Of a stretch of 64,000 bases of DNA, positions 9,809-20,927 are shown one piece after another. Source of the stretch: Carposina sasakii. Its lineage: Eukaryota; Arthropoda; Insecta; Lepidoptera; Carposinidae. The DNA is taken from positions 9,300,001 to 9,364,000 of the forward strand of contig CP053160.1 in assembly GCA_014607495.2 (NCBI GenBank). Reading direction: 5' to 3'. Position numbers and translations under genes: made by a program. How positions within the stretch are numbered: the first letter of the stretch is position 1; every line of letters begins with the position of its first letter. The notes under the pieces are model-generated. The model had not been told where the DNA came from, did not search any database, and saw only the letters and a list, made by a program, of their open reading frames with translations.

Positions 9809-12202
9809 TTACTCATGAGGCAAGTCGTCATAATATTTATGATAATCTCCTGGAAGAGTCTTTTTTATTTGCTGCAAGTCTTCAAATTTTCGTGCACTAA
9901 TTTTTCTGCGGTTCTGATGCAATTGAGACAATGCATTTATATCGCAAGGTTTACATTGCAGAGATCGCCTTTGTGGTAAACTTTGCCATTCATCCTTGAG
10001 GTTAGTTTTATAAAGAATTGATCCATTACTTTCATAACGTAGTGCACGAATGTCAGTCACCTTAAGGTCCCCTTTGGATCTTCCTGGACGAATACTTTTA
10101 TAAAACTGAATTTTGTCGAATTTTTTGAAGTAGGTGTGGTCCAAATATGTTACACAATAGGGTACTGGACATTTTCGAGCATGTTTGGCAATAGATACGT
10201 ATTCAGCGGGCACATTTACGATTTTGTTCTTTAGGTGTCGTTCTATAGTGGAATGCATAGAATCGGCCTCCATTTGGGTGTGACCCACCTCTAAAAATTT
10301 TTGTTCAATAGTTATATTCTTGTATCTCATAACAATATTCAAAAGAGCGTTAGATAAAGTACAATTTCTATTCTGGTAAGTGCAGCCGTCACTGTAAATT
10401 ATAATTGTTTTTTTTTCATCTTCAGCATTCGTCTCGTCACATATTATTCTGTTTTCTATAAAGTCAACCCAAATCGAGGCAAATTCTTCAGCGTTAAGTC
10501 CACCTTCTACTTCATTCCATATGAAACAGAAGCCATCTTTGTTTTTATATTAAAAAAGCAAAGGTTGTGAACTTGCAGCTTCGTTTTGTAGTACAGCGTA
10601 CTAACATTCGATTTTGGTGCCATTAGTACAGCTTGTAAGTCCACTGTGAATACGTAATTTTCTCCGTTCTTATCCCTCTCTTTTTCTTCTCTTGCTTGTT
10701 TACTTCTCTCAATATGTTGTTTGTATTCTTCTTCTGTAACTGTTCCAACTTTATAACAGGCGCATTTCTCGCATTGGTCTTTTTTTGGCTTAAATAAGGC
10801 GAAATTTTTGTCTTCAAATAAATTCGAAAACAAACTTATAGAGAGGGCTTTTGTATTTCGCTCTTTGCACCAATCGTTAACGTAAAATTTGTAGAGGCTT
10901 TCTTTTGAATTCCATTCTGGCAATAAATATAACTTCTGTGACGTCGCTCGGCAATAATGAGATTCCATTACGGGAAGAGACTCCAGAAACTGGATAAGTG
11001 ATTGTTTTGGCTCCGAAGCAGATTCAGATATTTGTTTCGGACGTCTCAGTATACTAGGAGGCCGCGTTGAGAACTCCTGCTTCCAATTTTGAACCGTCCA
11101 TCTTCCTAAGTCCAAAGTGTTCAAAAACATTTTTCGACATACTTTAACACTTTGACCATTTACTTTTAAATGATAAACAAAGGTATTAGCCCTCTTGGTA
11201 GTCCCTTCGGTGTTTCGATTTCGTGGCCGGACAATTGGAATAATTGTTACCCATTCGTTAACAAGGGTCTTTTTTTCGCCCCAAGTAAGACTCCAAAATA
11301 GATTAAAAATGCTTTTTCTTACCTCTTCATCCACTGTTTCACATTTCAAAGTACTGTACTTCCCAATTTTACAGGAGCATCTTGATTTAATGGATCGTGC
11401 TTCTTTAGTTTTGTTATAATTCCAACAATCTTGTTTTCTCTCTCTCCCAAAATATGTTTTACCTTCTTCTCTTCTTTGTTTATTTTTTTCACTCACCCAT
11501 TCCTTTTTATCAACTTTAAAACGTTTCTTTCGTCTCTTAATCTTTTAATTTTAGCAAGCGAATCTGAGTCAGAATCAGAATAAGGCACAAGCTTTTTATC
11601 TGTATCACTATCATCCGATATCGGTGGATTAGGTAGAACATGATGTGTGTTTTCAACATGAGGTAGAATTTTTGGACTGGTATTTGGTTCATAAGATATT
11701 GTTTTGCCTAATGTTTCAATGGTACGCGTATCGGAGCTGTTTATGACATCTGATATCAAAATGTGTGTTGCTTGTGATTCAATTTCTGCTTGTGATGGTA
11801 CTATAATAAAATTCTCGTCAGCGATGAAAGAATTGTGAGCAGCATAACCGTTGACAAAATGTTATCATCTGAAGGTACGTCATTGAATGTAGTATTGGGA
11901 AATACTAAGCTAGGATAATTTGTACCATCTATATTGTCTGTTATAAAAGTACTTGGTAAATCAAGATTAGTCAGGGAAGTTAGGTTGATATTATCATTTA
12001 TCTCATAATAAGTTTGGTTAGTAACTATATCTGGCTGTCTTGGTATAAACTCTCTTGATTCTGGACATAGTAACTTATCTTCTAAAACGTGGATAATTTT
12101 ATTTGGATTATAATCTGACTTCGGAGCTACATGTTCAGATATATTCTTTCCTCCTCCTCCAGCCTCAGAAACCAAAGCCACGATTTTTTTCCCCCGATGC
12201 AT
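9809..12202 (-). pseudogene. Frameshifted DDE-like transposase of T1
   Basis: The start is the ATG at 12202-12200 (MHRGKKIVALVSEAGG...), directly after a 'ttttttttcag' acceptor-like tract on the - strand. The reading frame moves between segments 12202-11801, 11759-11493, about 11520-10507 and about 10550-9809, implying at least three frameshifts: near 11815, near 11540, and near 10535. The middle part has a Cys cluster (DQCEKCACYK). The last part holds candidate acidic residues in FTVDLQAVL, IIYSDGCTYQNRN and LEVGHTQMEADSMHS, a D-D-E arrangement like that in the intact transposase at 46198..48606. The product would be a nuclear DNA-cutting enzyme acting on the TIRs. As it stands it cannot be translated in full. 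Confidence 0.8.
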
Positions 12203-12230
12203 TCTGAAAAAAAATGTAAAACAAGGTAAG

Positions 12231-12400
12231 CTGTGATAGCCTAATGGATATGGTAGCCGACTTGCGATCTTGAAGTCGTGTGAGTTCGATTCCTACCCAT
12301 TACACTATCGCGGCGTGAAACCACTCGTAATACAAGCTTAAGCTTAGCACGAGGGGTTAACAAGAATGCTAGTAATGTGCGTTCCACATTGCTAGTAATC
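12231..12400 (+). repeat. tRNA-derived SINE head (family S2) inside T1
   Basis: A-box-like 'tagcctaatgg' (about 12237) and B-box 'gttcgattcc' (12294-12303) are spaced as in a tRNA. They are followed by a non-tRNA body with 'acaagcttaagcttagcacg'. It is not a functional tRNA, because no acceptor stem closes. Confidence 0.7.
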
Positions 12401-13177
12401 TTGAAAAATAGATATAAATTATAAAAGAAAATTAAAATAATAGTACCTAATAATATTTTTTCAATAATTTATTTAATGAGTCACATCAGAATCTTCGAAA
12501 TTATATTTAATTAAACCGTTGATTAATATAAATAACATTAAATTGATAAAACTGCTAAATCCGTGTTCAAATACGACAATATAGTAAGTAAACATGCTCT
12601 AAGTCCCTAATGTTTAGGTTAGGAGATTGAATGTGACCTAAAAAACATTAGATTTAGGACTCCTCTCTACACTTAAAAAAAAACTTACAAATTATAAAAC
12701 AACAATTTAACTTAACCTTGTTTATAATAGTTGTTAGATCCATCCATATTTCACTATGACACGATAAATCTTGACGCATCGCTAACGGCACGTGAGTCTC
12801 GGAACGTTGTCAGTACAAAACTGAGGCCCGAACAGGATTTAACAGGTTTACGTTGTGGAGATTGACTAGTGATCAGAAAGCAGTTTTTCGGGAATAGCAT
12901 TTGTCACTTTTTTTGGCTAATATCGCTCTTATTCTTTAAATGATAAGTATATATTAAATTGAACTTTTTAACGGATATAAAATGTAAATTTCGCTCAAAA
13001 ATGGACTTAGCAGGTTAACGAATTAGGCCGACGAAGTGATTTTCCGAAATTCTTACGAGATGGTAAAATGACAGGATTTCAGTTAACGCGAACGAAGTCG
13101 AAGATGACCATTAATCCTACTTAGTATTATAAACGCGAAAGTTTGTAAGTATGTATGTATAGATGGATGGATGGATG

Positions 13178-13180
<3 letters not shown>

Positions 13181-13208
<28 letters not shown>

Positions 13209-14898
13209 GGTGGTAACACTTTTATTTATTTTAAAATAACAATAATAGAACCTAAAATTAAAATTAAATATTAACTACCTATTAACTCCAAATATTTACA
13301 AATAAAAGACGGCCTGCAAATCCTCCACCGATGGCAGCGTGCCCAAAAGGCTGGCCGCGTTGCCCCGCTGTATAGCAAGGCTTACGCGTTGGCCAAAATA
13401 GGCACCAGCCCTCCGGTCATGGGATGCTTCGACCAACCTTTTAGAAATGCCCCTGAAGAGGGCATGCGCACCCGGACCCCATGGCCCCATGGTTTCAACC
13501 CCAAACGGCTCAAATATGTAATCCCCGCTTAGGTTTGCATACTTGCGCCGCTGTTTTCGTTGCTGAGGCCGCCGCTGAACCGGTTCTGATGCTTGTGCCT
13601 GGGAGGTGAGACACCGCAAGGGTATCGACGCAGGTTGCGTCCCATACCAAGCATCGTCCCATCCTCCAAGGCACAAGGGTCATGCCGTCCGGTCTCTTTC
13701 CATCGTCGCGCACCAAACCAAGGGGTTCTAAGACAGATGGTGCCCCGGCGGTGGAGAGAGCCCGGCGGATGATGTCATTTAGGGTCGAATGGCGAGGTAT
13801 GCGGCCCGCGCTTTTGGTACATGACAGCCCATGGTGTCCGAGTGGGTCGACAGCATCGCCACACCGACATCGGTGGGGGACGTTGCCAGGGTGCGCCTAA
13901 ACGGAGGCAGGCTGCAATGCGAAATGTTGTTCTATCCAGAAGGGTGCCGACATTGGCCGACGGCAGTGCCTGCAGCCATAGACCCGATTCCCACTCGCCT
14001 AAGGCTAAAAGACGAGCGCGCTCTGCGGAACTGGTTGGCGTGTCTAGTAGATTTTTCCGCACCAGTTTGCAAAGCGGCTCGTCCCACAGCCTCTGCGAGG
14101 ATGGGAACGATGGTTCAACGGCGTTCGGCAGGCCAACTTCCAAGCATTTTAGCTTCAGCCATATAGTAGGTTGTAGTTGAATTGTCGTTTAGGATTTTCA
14201 TAACTAAGGAGTGTGTACCGTGGGCTGAAGCTAAAAACGCTGGGAGTGCGACACTAGAAATTTTGCGGACGCCCATACCCCCAAACCTGATCGGCAAGGA
14301 GGCTTGGGCCCAGGAACGGTCGTCAAAATTAATATTAATAATGGATGATAGGGTCTGCTTTATGATGTTTCATGATGTTATCCAAGAGGGATAAAAGGTC
14401 CGGGAATTTCCAAATCTGACTACAGCGAAGCGAATACATAAATTTAGGTGCAAAAAGACAGTGGCGGATAATAAAGTAGGCCATGTGAGTATTAATTTTG
14501 AAGAGGCGATCTGACACTTCCGAAAAATTTTGAATTTTTTCGTTTACGTACGATGGTAGCGACTCGTCTAAGATAGGCGACCCTAAAAGGCGAAGCGAGC
14601 TCCCTTCCAGTACCGATAGATTTGGAGCTACCTGGTGGAAAGAATGTATAATTTGGTCACGGGACAGGTTGGATGCAGGAACATACAGCTCGCATTTTTC
14701 GGTATTGAGCTCCAGGCCAATTAGACGCAGTTCCTGCATCAGAAGTTTTAGGTCATCTAGGATGGAAACCGCTTCGCCTCCCAGGGTGCCATCGTCGAGG
14801 TACCAGACGTTTAGTTTGGATTGCAGCCTCTTTATTATGGGGTGAATGGCTAAACTAAAAATGGCCGGCCCCAGAGGGTCGCCCTGTTGACAGCCAAC
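13181..14898 (-). mobile_element. 5'-truncated non-LTR retrotransposon (clade not assigned)
   Basis: A 25-nt T run (13178-13202) marks the poly(A) tail of a - strand element. The 8-bp 'ggatgttt' duplication at 13173-13180 and 14899-14906 bounds it. The 5' truncation falls inside the reverse transcriptase, just upstream of the QQGDPLGP motif. Its 3' terminus is also present as a fragment at 33099..33193. Confidence 0.85.
13296..14896 (-). pseudogene. Reverse transcriptase C-terminal region, multiply frameshifted
   Basis: From 14896 the frame reads a QQGDPLGPAIFSLAIHP block, then WYLDDGTLGG (the YxDD catalytic motif) and GLELNTEKCELY, open to 14335. It resumes in other frames at 14297-14115 (GGMGVRKISSVALPAFLASA), 14143-13775 (DEPLCKLVRKNL, LPSANVGTLLD), 13716-13510 ([13 protein letters not shown]) and 13676-13296 (GPWGPGAHALF, VSLAIQRGNAASLLGTLP). 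All segments are in the order of one long RT-plus-C-terminal protein known from many invertebrate retroelements. Frameshifts near 14320, 14140, 13760 and 13600 disable it. I recognise the protein family but not its formal LINE clade. Confidence 0.8.
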
Positions 14899-15796
14899 GG
14901 ATGTTTGTTACTCTTTCACGTAAAATCGGCGGAGCGATTTTAGTAAAATTTGGTATGGAGTTAGCTGATACCCTGGATTTACACATAGGCTACCTTTTTT
15001 CCGGGAAAATATTTTTAACCCGGATACTCGTACTTTCTACATTTTGTTTTTCTACAGTCCACGCGGACGAAGTCGCGGGCGTCAACTAATGTTACATATA
15101 AGTACTTATTTGTATCAGTGAGTGACGGTAGAGTTTTGTATACTAATTGCTATACATACTACATACTGAATAATATCGAAGTTTCTCTACATAAGAGAGT
15201 AAAAGCCAAATGAGAACTAGCGACTTATTTGGGGTCGGGAGCGCTTTCCTTTTCACCAACCCCAAATGTGAAATGAAGGCGAAAAAGATCGTTTCTTTGA
15301 GATGTTTATTATACGACAAGTTCTCAAATAACATGATCGTTTAAAAATTTATTATGTTCATGTGACGGTTCGTTTCCGTCTAACTATTTTCTAAACTTTT
15401 ATAAGAAAACGCAGTAAATTTCGTATAAAACAAACTTCACGAGACTCTCATGCTGTTCGTGATAAAAACTGTGGACAAGTGTATTTTCATATCGCGTGTC
15501 TTCCAATTGTTCTAAATATACGAAATTCCAATCTTATCTCTCTGGGTTTAACGTATGATATTGCTTGTCTTTTACGTTTCGACTCGAGTATTTTTATTGT
15601 GATACCCAATATAGTAGGGTTTGTGTGAAATTCCATCACAGTTTATATGTAAATGGGGTCATAGAAGGTTGTTTTATATAGTTTATTGTACATATAGAAA
15701 TAAAGTAGGATCTGGTTGAAAAAAATAAAAAATAAAATGTATGTGCTATAGTCAAACTATACTGTATATATATGTATATAGTACTATAGTCATGTC

Positions 15797-16003
15797 TGCC
15801 CGTGGGTATCGTACGAGGCGATTAAGGGTTTCCGGGAGATGGGCAGCAGCGCCTCCCATATTGACAGACATAGTCTAAAATACAAACTGCGGTCACCAAC
15901 CCGCCTGCCCAGCAAATACCCCCCATGGCAGTCTTGTAGCGCGCCCTGGGGGAGGCCTACGTCCAGCAGTGGACTGTAATAGGCTGATGATGATGATGAT
16001 AGT
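15797..16003 (+). repeat. RTE-like LINE 3' end with (ATG)n tail
   Basis: It runs 'gcccgtgggtatcgtacgag' through 'ggtcaccaacccgcctgccc' and 'ggaggcctacgtccagcagt' to 'ggctgatgatgatgatga'. The trinucleotide tail marks the 3' end. It is the best short copy of this family in the window. Confidence 0.8.
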
Positions 16004-16058
16004 CAAACTCCGGTCTTAGTTACAAGTTGCAACGCGTCCTTTAGTTAAAACTAGTTAA

Positions 16059-16330
16059 CTTTTATGCTGCTCTGGGAGTGAAAAAAAAACGTATAATACT
16101 ACAGCTGCTTCTCTTCCCGGGCATACTGTACAAGTCAGTAGACGAACAAGAGGGTCTTGGTGTTTTGTAGGCGATGGGCTGACCACCTGTCACTACTAAC
16201 CGAACTTGTACATCTCAACTATACCCTCAAAATTGGTCAGAAGTGGCACCATATGGTTCTGTCGGCCCTTGGTGCTCTGCCTACCTCATAAGGGATAAAG
16301 GCGTGATTATATGTATGTATGTATGTTAAC
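16059..16330 (+). repeat. Interspersed repeat with (TATG)n tail, copy 1
   Basis: 'ctgcttctcttcccgggcat', 'accacctgtcactactaacc', 'gataaaggcgtgattatatg' and a TATG tail. A second copy lies inverted at 18301..18558. It is noncoding and probably the 3' UTR of a LINE. Confidence 0.75.
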
Positions 16331-17085
16331 TTAATGCTTTCCACTATGATCATCTTCTCTATCTAGCTATATTATTATAGTGTGTATTTATGGTATTTGA
16401 ATTGTTATAAGTATTTAACCCGTTATATATAGGTAAATCCTCGAAATCCCATAAATTACTTTTAATATTTTTTCTTTCAAAGAACAAAAGAATTTACGTT
16501 TTCGTAACATCCAAGAAGGAGAGTTTAATGAAGCGGACATAATCCGTTTTTCCGATTACACTGAACTTTTTACGCGAACGTCGGAAACAAATTTATTTTA
16601 ATATGCTGTGAAATTTCAGAAAAATGTACTTGAAATGTCAAGGGAATCTGTGTTTGTTTGAGCACGGTAGGTAACACATTCAACATCGCTAAACTGCTTT
16701 ATATTACTTCTAAAATGACTATTTAATGTACACCTATAAAAAGAGTTTGCTAAATATAAAATTTCTCTAGTAGATGTAATATAAAGCTGTTTCACTAGTT
16801 TTCATATAACATTTTAAAATTATGAGAACTTGGTAAAAGCAAATAAGTAGTAAAGTTAGTTAAACTAAGCATAATTACTCATGTCTCATCTTTATACATA
16901 TACACACTCGTACATCTATACATATAATAAAAATGTATCGGATCGCTGTCTACGTAGAAGATATTATGAGGAAAAATATTATAGGAGACCTTTATCAATG
17001 CAATAGTACCCAAAATAATGATTTTTGGAATTTTTGTCTGTTTGTCGGTCTGTGCGTTTGTGCACGCTAATCTCTGAAACGGCTG
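16331..17085. other. Intron sequence, nothing recognised
   Basis: AT-rich, without long frames or matched repeats. Confidence 0.35.
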
Positions 17086-17222
17086 AACCGATTTCGATGC
17101 AGTTTTCAGGAATATATTGCGACAGATCCCACTTAACATATAGGCTACTTTTTATACCGGATCATTTCAACATTTTGTTTTTTCTGTAGTCCACGTGGAC
17201 GGAGTCGCGGGCGTCCACTAGT
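17086..17222 (+). repeat. Repeat Q, 3' portion
   Basis: 'ataggctactttttatacc' and 'gtccacgtggacggagtcgc' followed by 'gggcgtccactagtat', matching the ends of copies at 14960-15090 and 45060-45166. Confidence 0.7.
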
Positions 17223-18300
17223 ATCTAATAATATTTGTATTTTGATTTTTTTTTAAAATTTTTTGATTAAAGTTTCTGCGAAGAAAATACAAAGTAAATT
17301 TATTATTAGTTATAGAAGTGAGTTAGTTCTAAAATCCTTGACCAAAGTGCTTTGCCAGCATGTACTAAGTAGGTACTCAAAAAGTGACATTTTGTAATAT
17401 GTTAGTGTGTTACAAAGTGAAGTGTGACATTGGTGTTACATTGTTGGTTGTAGTATCCGGCTGTCTGTTAATATAGTACAAATATAAGTACAAAGTCGTG
17501 TTCTCCTAATTTGTCCAACGAAGTGGTAAATACCGAAAGTGTCCTACGTGTTTACATTTGTCTCCATACATATAATTTTATTGTTCTGTCTACGGTACCT
17601 ATCTTTTATGTATATTTCTAATTTTTGAACGGTTTGCTGGAAAAAATCTCTTCCAAAGATAAGCACGTTTTTGACTATGATGATGACCACGATTTTGTTA
17701 AAGAAAAAAAAAAAAGAAAGCTCTTCTAAACCCTTTTTTTCTATGATATTAATATCATATAGTTACTCATAGTGTATTGTATGTATTTTTATTTTTTATT
17801 ACATGTATTGTTAAAATTATTAATTGTTGGTCGATTCTAATTGCCATAGCTTGATTTGTTGCCCTACCTTAATTTGAGAGCTCTGACCATAGTTGTGGAA
17901 ACAACCTTTTTAATAAGTCTTCTTTTAACAGGGTAGAATATAATAGACATTTCAACAGAAATTAGGTCGAAACCTCACACGGGTGGGATCGATACACCGA
18001 TAATGTTTTTCTAGAACACGGATTGTAGATTGACCCGCGACGTGGTACACTTCTCCCGCTTCCACTCTAAAATTCCACTTATAGATTATGCAAATATCTA
18101 CATATAATTTTGAATGATTTCTATGAATTGCGACGTCTTTTTCTGTATGTATTACGAGTATAGAGGCAAAATAACATTGTGTGTGCTTATTAGCGATTTA
18201 AAAATCTATATCTGTACATTTGCTGCAAGTGGGCTAACTTATACAAAACCAAAATGCGTAAATGTAATGTTACTTGATTAATCTAATCTAATAAACATAT
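17223..18300. other. Intron sequence, nothing recognised
   Basis: AT-rich; no repeats matched inside the window and no long frames. Confidence 0.35.
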
Positions 18301-18558
18301 AATACATATAGTCACGCCTTTATCCCTTACGGGATAGGCAGCACCAAGGGCTGATAGAACCACATGGTGCCATTTCTGACCAATTTTGAGGGTATAGTTG
18401 AGATGTACAAGTTTGGTTAGTAGTGACAGGTGGTCAGCCCATCGCCTACTAAAACACCAAGACCCTCTTGTCCCTCTACTGACTTGTACAGTATGCCCGG
18501 GAAGAGAAGCAGCTGTAGGATTATACGTTTTTTTTTCACTCCCAGAGCAGCATAGAAG
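18301..18558 (-). repeat. Interspersed repeat with (TATG)n tail, copy 2
   Basis: Reverse complement of 16059..16330 over its whole length with scattered substitutions, including 'ggcagcaccaagggctgat' and 'cactcccagagcagcata'. Confidence 0.75.
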
Positions 18559-18841
18559 ATGCTAATATCTAATATAATGCTAATAAAAAGAATCGAATAT
18601 TAATGTAATATTTAAAATTTAATGTTAAATAATGTGTAATAGATACTCACTACGTAAAGTATAAAATTAAAAGTAGATATCCGCAATTTATTAAAAAAAA
18701 ACGTGATGTAGTAAAATGAGGAGACTAGGGTGCCAGATCGGTGTATTAAATTTTTTGATAAAAAATAATATAAGGATTGATGAATGATTTGCCATAATCC
18801 AATTAACTTTTTTACTTTATTACAGGCACTTTTTGTTTTAT

Positions 18842-19121
18842 TATATAATAAAACAACTCAAGTTGTTAGTTAGTTGGTTCGGTAGATAGAACTAACATGG
18901 AAAACTAATCCTGATGATGCCACGGGTGTTGGCGAAACATATGTCGATTAAAATTTTAATTGGTTTTCGGATTAGCTGCTATGTATTTATGGTTGCATGC
19001 TAGGTGCTTGGATCTGGCTTCTCGTTGCGACTGTAGTGTCTTGTGTTCGTGATCATGAGTAGGCAGATCCGAGGGTCAGCGGAGGGTATAGGGCCCGGTG
19101 GCGGGCGATCCCTCAATAGAG
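18842..19121 (+). mobile_element. Penelope-like element terminal copy P1 (type A)
   Basis: It is bounded by a 14-bp direct repeat 'actttttgttttat' (18828-18841 and 19122-19135). The body is the same terminal unit as the outer arms of 56864..59382: the tract beginning 'agttagttggttcggtagat', a hammerhead core, then 'gatccgagggtcagcggagg' and 'gggcgatccctcaata'. It has no coding sequence, so it is a short non-autonomous or truncated copy. Confidence 0.85.
18899..18970 (+). ncRNA. Hammerhead ribozyme, type I (P1)
   Basis: Order of elements: helix I strand GAAAAC...TAATC, core CTGATGA (18911), helix II GCCA...TGGC, core GAAA, very short helix III CATATG, cleavage triplet GTC (18943-18945), then helix I partners GATTA and GTTTTC. 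All invariant core positions are present. Type I hammerheads with a minimal helix III are known from Penelope-like elements. Self-cleavage after C18945 is predicted, not shown. Confidence 0.85.
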
Positions 19122-19375
19122 ACTTTTTGTTTTATCTGCTTTTTTACTTTATTTCCTTAATGACCTATTGATATTTTTATTTTAAGAATCTTGCTCCATA
19201 TTCTTACGCACAAAGCACAAAAATACACTTGACTTGACAAATAGCGTGCCTAAGATCAATTAATCGTATATTTCGGAACGCGCGAAAACAAATCCGCCAT
19301 GTTTGTTGTAATGGCCGCCATCACGCGAACCGGCTTGCGGCGGATGCGACCGGATAGAGCCGGATCAAAGAGCTT

Positions 19376-19430
19376 GTGTTCCCAAAATGGGGTAGTCAGA
19401 ACTACAAAATAACGAAGGAGATATTACATC
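19376..19430 (-). repeat. Repeat R short fragment
   Basis: 'ccaaaatggggtagtcagaac' and 'cgaaggagatattacatctacg' match the distal part of repeat R seen at 32693 and 33835. Confidence 0.5.
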
Positions 19431-19451
19431 TACGTTTAGTCTATATACAGG

Positions 19452-19760
19452 AGGTCTACTCTAAAGTGACGATAAACGAAGTATCGGCCGAATATCGAGG
19501 TGTTTCCTACTACGAACTTCCTTCGATCGGATCAGTCGCGCCGTTTTTTCATTCGGTCCGATCGAACTCTATTTAACAGGTATAAGGCTAGATAAAAGCT
19601 TGTAATATTAGTCAATGTGAATTATTCTCTATGGTTCCGAATGAGTTGTGAACTCAGATGAAGGAATCCGAAGCGATTTCGTAGTAGGGTCAAAGGCTTC
19701 GATTCGGTCGGGCTTCGGTCGGACCGAAAGATTCGAAAGCGGCATTTCTGAGTAGACCCC
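19452..19760. repeat. Possible MITE with GGTCTACTC ends
   Basis: 'aggaggtctactctaaagtg' near 19449 and 'ggcatttctgagtagaccc' near 19745-19763 are inverted partners. Internal inverted blocks (tcctactacgaacttcc / gatttcgtagtaggg; tcggtccgat / tcggtcggacc) support a folded element. Its boundaries are approximate. Confidence 0.5.
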
Positions 19761-19917
19761 CGGCCCTCGTATTGGCTATCTTCTTTGATAATTCATATTG
19801 ATAATCGATCACTCATTAAAACTTAAAAATTGAAGTGCAAAGGTACATGTCACTTTTAAATAGGTATCAATGAGTGTATGTACTGCCACAAAAGATAGCC
19901 GATAGGCCTGCAGATCT

Positions 19918-20046
19918 AAAGAAATCTGTGACAGGTTGCTAGCTTATCGCCTGAGACAATGCCTGAATTCCTTAGTTGACTCTTGCGACTTGTACGGAAG
20001 GAGATACAGCTGATGTATTCTAGTAAAACCCCACTTCAGCACAGGA
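19918..20046 (-). repeat. Repeat R, 5' half
   Basis: It reads 'gacaggttgctagcttatcg', 'aattccttagttgactcttg', 'ggagatacagctgatgtatt' and 'cccacttcagcacagg'. Confidence 0.7.
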
Positions 20047-20145
20047 TTAAGGTATCTATGATGATGATGATCTTCGAACGTATTTCGGCCAAGGCTACCA
20101 ATATCTACGGAGATTGGCCAGGTACGCAGGAGATATTATACTGCA

Positions 20146-20278
20146 CGCAGCGTGGGAAGGCCACGGTCGCGGGCGTTGGTTGGATGCAGGCTGCTTCCGA
20201 CCAGTCGGAGTGGAGGTTGTTGGGGGAGGTCTATGTCCAACAGTGGACTTCTCAGGGCTGTAAATGATGATGATGATT
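20146..20278 (+). repeat. RTE 3' fragment with (ATG)n tail, internal deletion
   Basis: It matches the last 150 nt or so of the RTE coding end at 20939-21080 but in + orientation: 'cgcagcgtgggaaggccac', then a short deletion, then 'gtcgcgggcgttggttggat' to 'cttctcagggctgtaaatga' and (ATG)n. The encoded ending WMQAASDQSEWRLLGEVYVQ differs from the long copy at a few residues. Confidence 0.85.
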
Positions 20279-20927
20279 ATAGTGCAAGAGTGTGTGCGCA
20301 AACACAGATGCACTCCCTATTCCCTCACTCTCATGGTCCGATGGGACGGAAAGCCGATATCTATACTTTATATATATATATATGTATACGAGTATATCTA
20401 AAATTTAATATATTCTATTAAGTTGGGTAATTTCTGTCCCTCATTTCATGCTAATGAGCGTCCGTTATAACTGTTATTTAGTGCTAATGTCCCGCGGCGG
20501 CTGTCGTAAAACATTCCTTATGTAAATTACACGTAAAGTAGAATTTTGTATATCACGCTGGCGTTTATTTCTGTGCGTGAGCGTCCATTTATAAAATCGG
20601 TGACTTTGCTTATTTTAATAGTTGATTGATTGTCATTTGCTTGTATTTAATCTGGTATGTACCTATAATACTAAGAAATGGCTACAAACTGTGCATATTT
20701 TTAGTATAAATTTTTACCATGTTTTAAAATGTTTATAAAGTTACCCAAAACGACTGTAACGGTTTATTTAAACTGGAATTTAAACTGGAACATGGAATTA
20801 TTTCGTAGCAGCATAGACCAGACTCGTCGTAGTCAGCTACGAGCTACTACGAAAACGTAGCTTACTACAATACGTCGGTCGTCGAAATTAATTTCAATCT
20901 CTTGAGACCTCTACCTATATAATTCAT

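Larger units (their letters stand above)
9166..13033 (-). mobile_element. Decayed DNA transposon T1 (Sola-like?), TIRs and 4-bp TSD
   Basis: The left terminus 9166 (cgtcggcctaatttgttaa) and right terminus ending 13033 (ttaacgaattaggccgacg) form inverted repeats of about 38 nt reaching 9203 and 12995. Both ends are flanked by AAGT (9162-9165 and 13034-13037), a 4-bp target duplication. A transposase gene broken by frameshifts occupies 9809..12202 on the - strand. A tRNA-derived SINE sits at 12231-12400, upstream of the gene. Four-bp duplications define the Sola superfamily, but assignment from memory is tentative. Stretches 9204-9808 and 12401-12994 show no further genes. Confidence 0.85.
13121..15090 (+). 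repeat. Repeat Q split by a LINE insertion
   Basis: The left half 13121-13180 (tattataaacgcgaaagttt ... ggatggatgttt) and right half 14899-15090 (ggatgtttgttactctttcac ... gacgaagtcgcgggcg) together match the uninterrupted copy at 44950..45166. The 8 bp 'ggatgttt' is repeated at both junctions as the target duplication. Confidence 0.85.
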
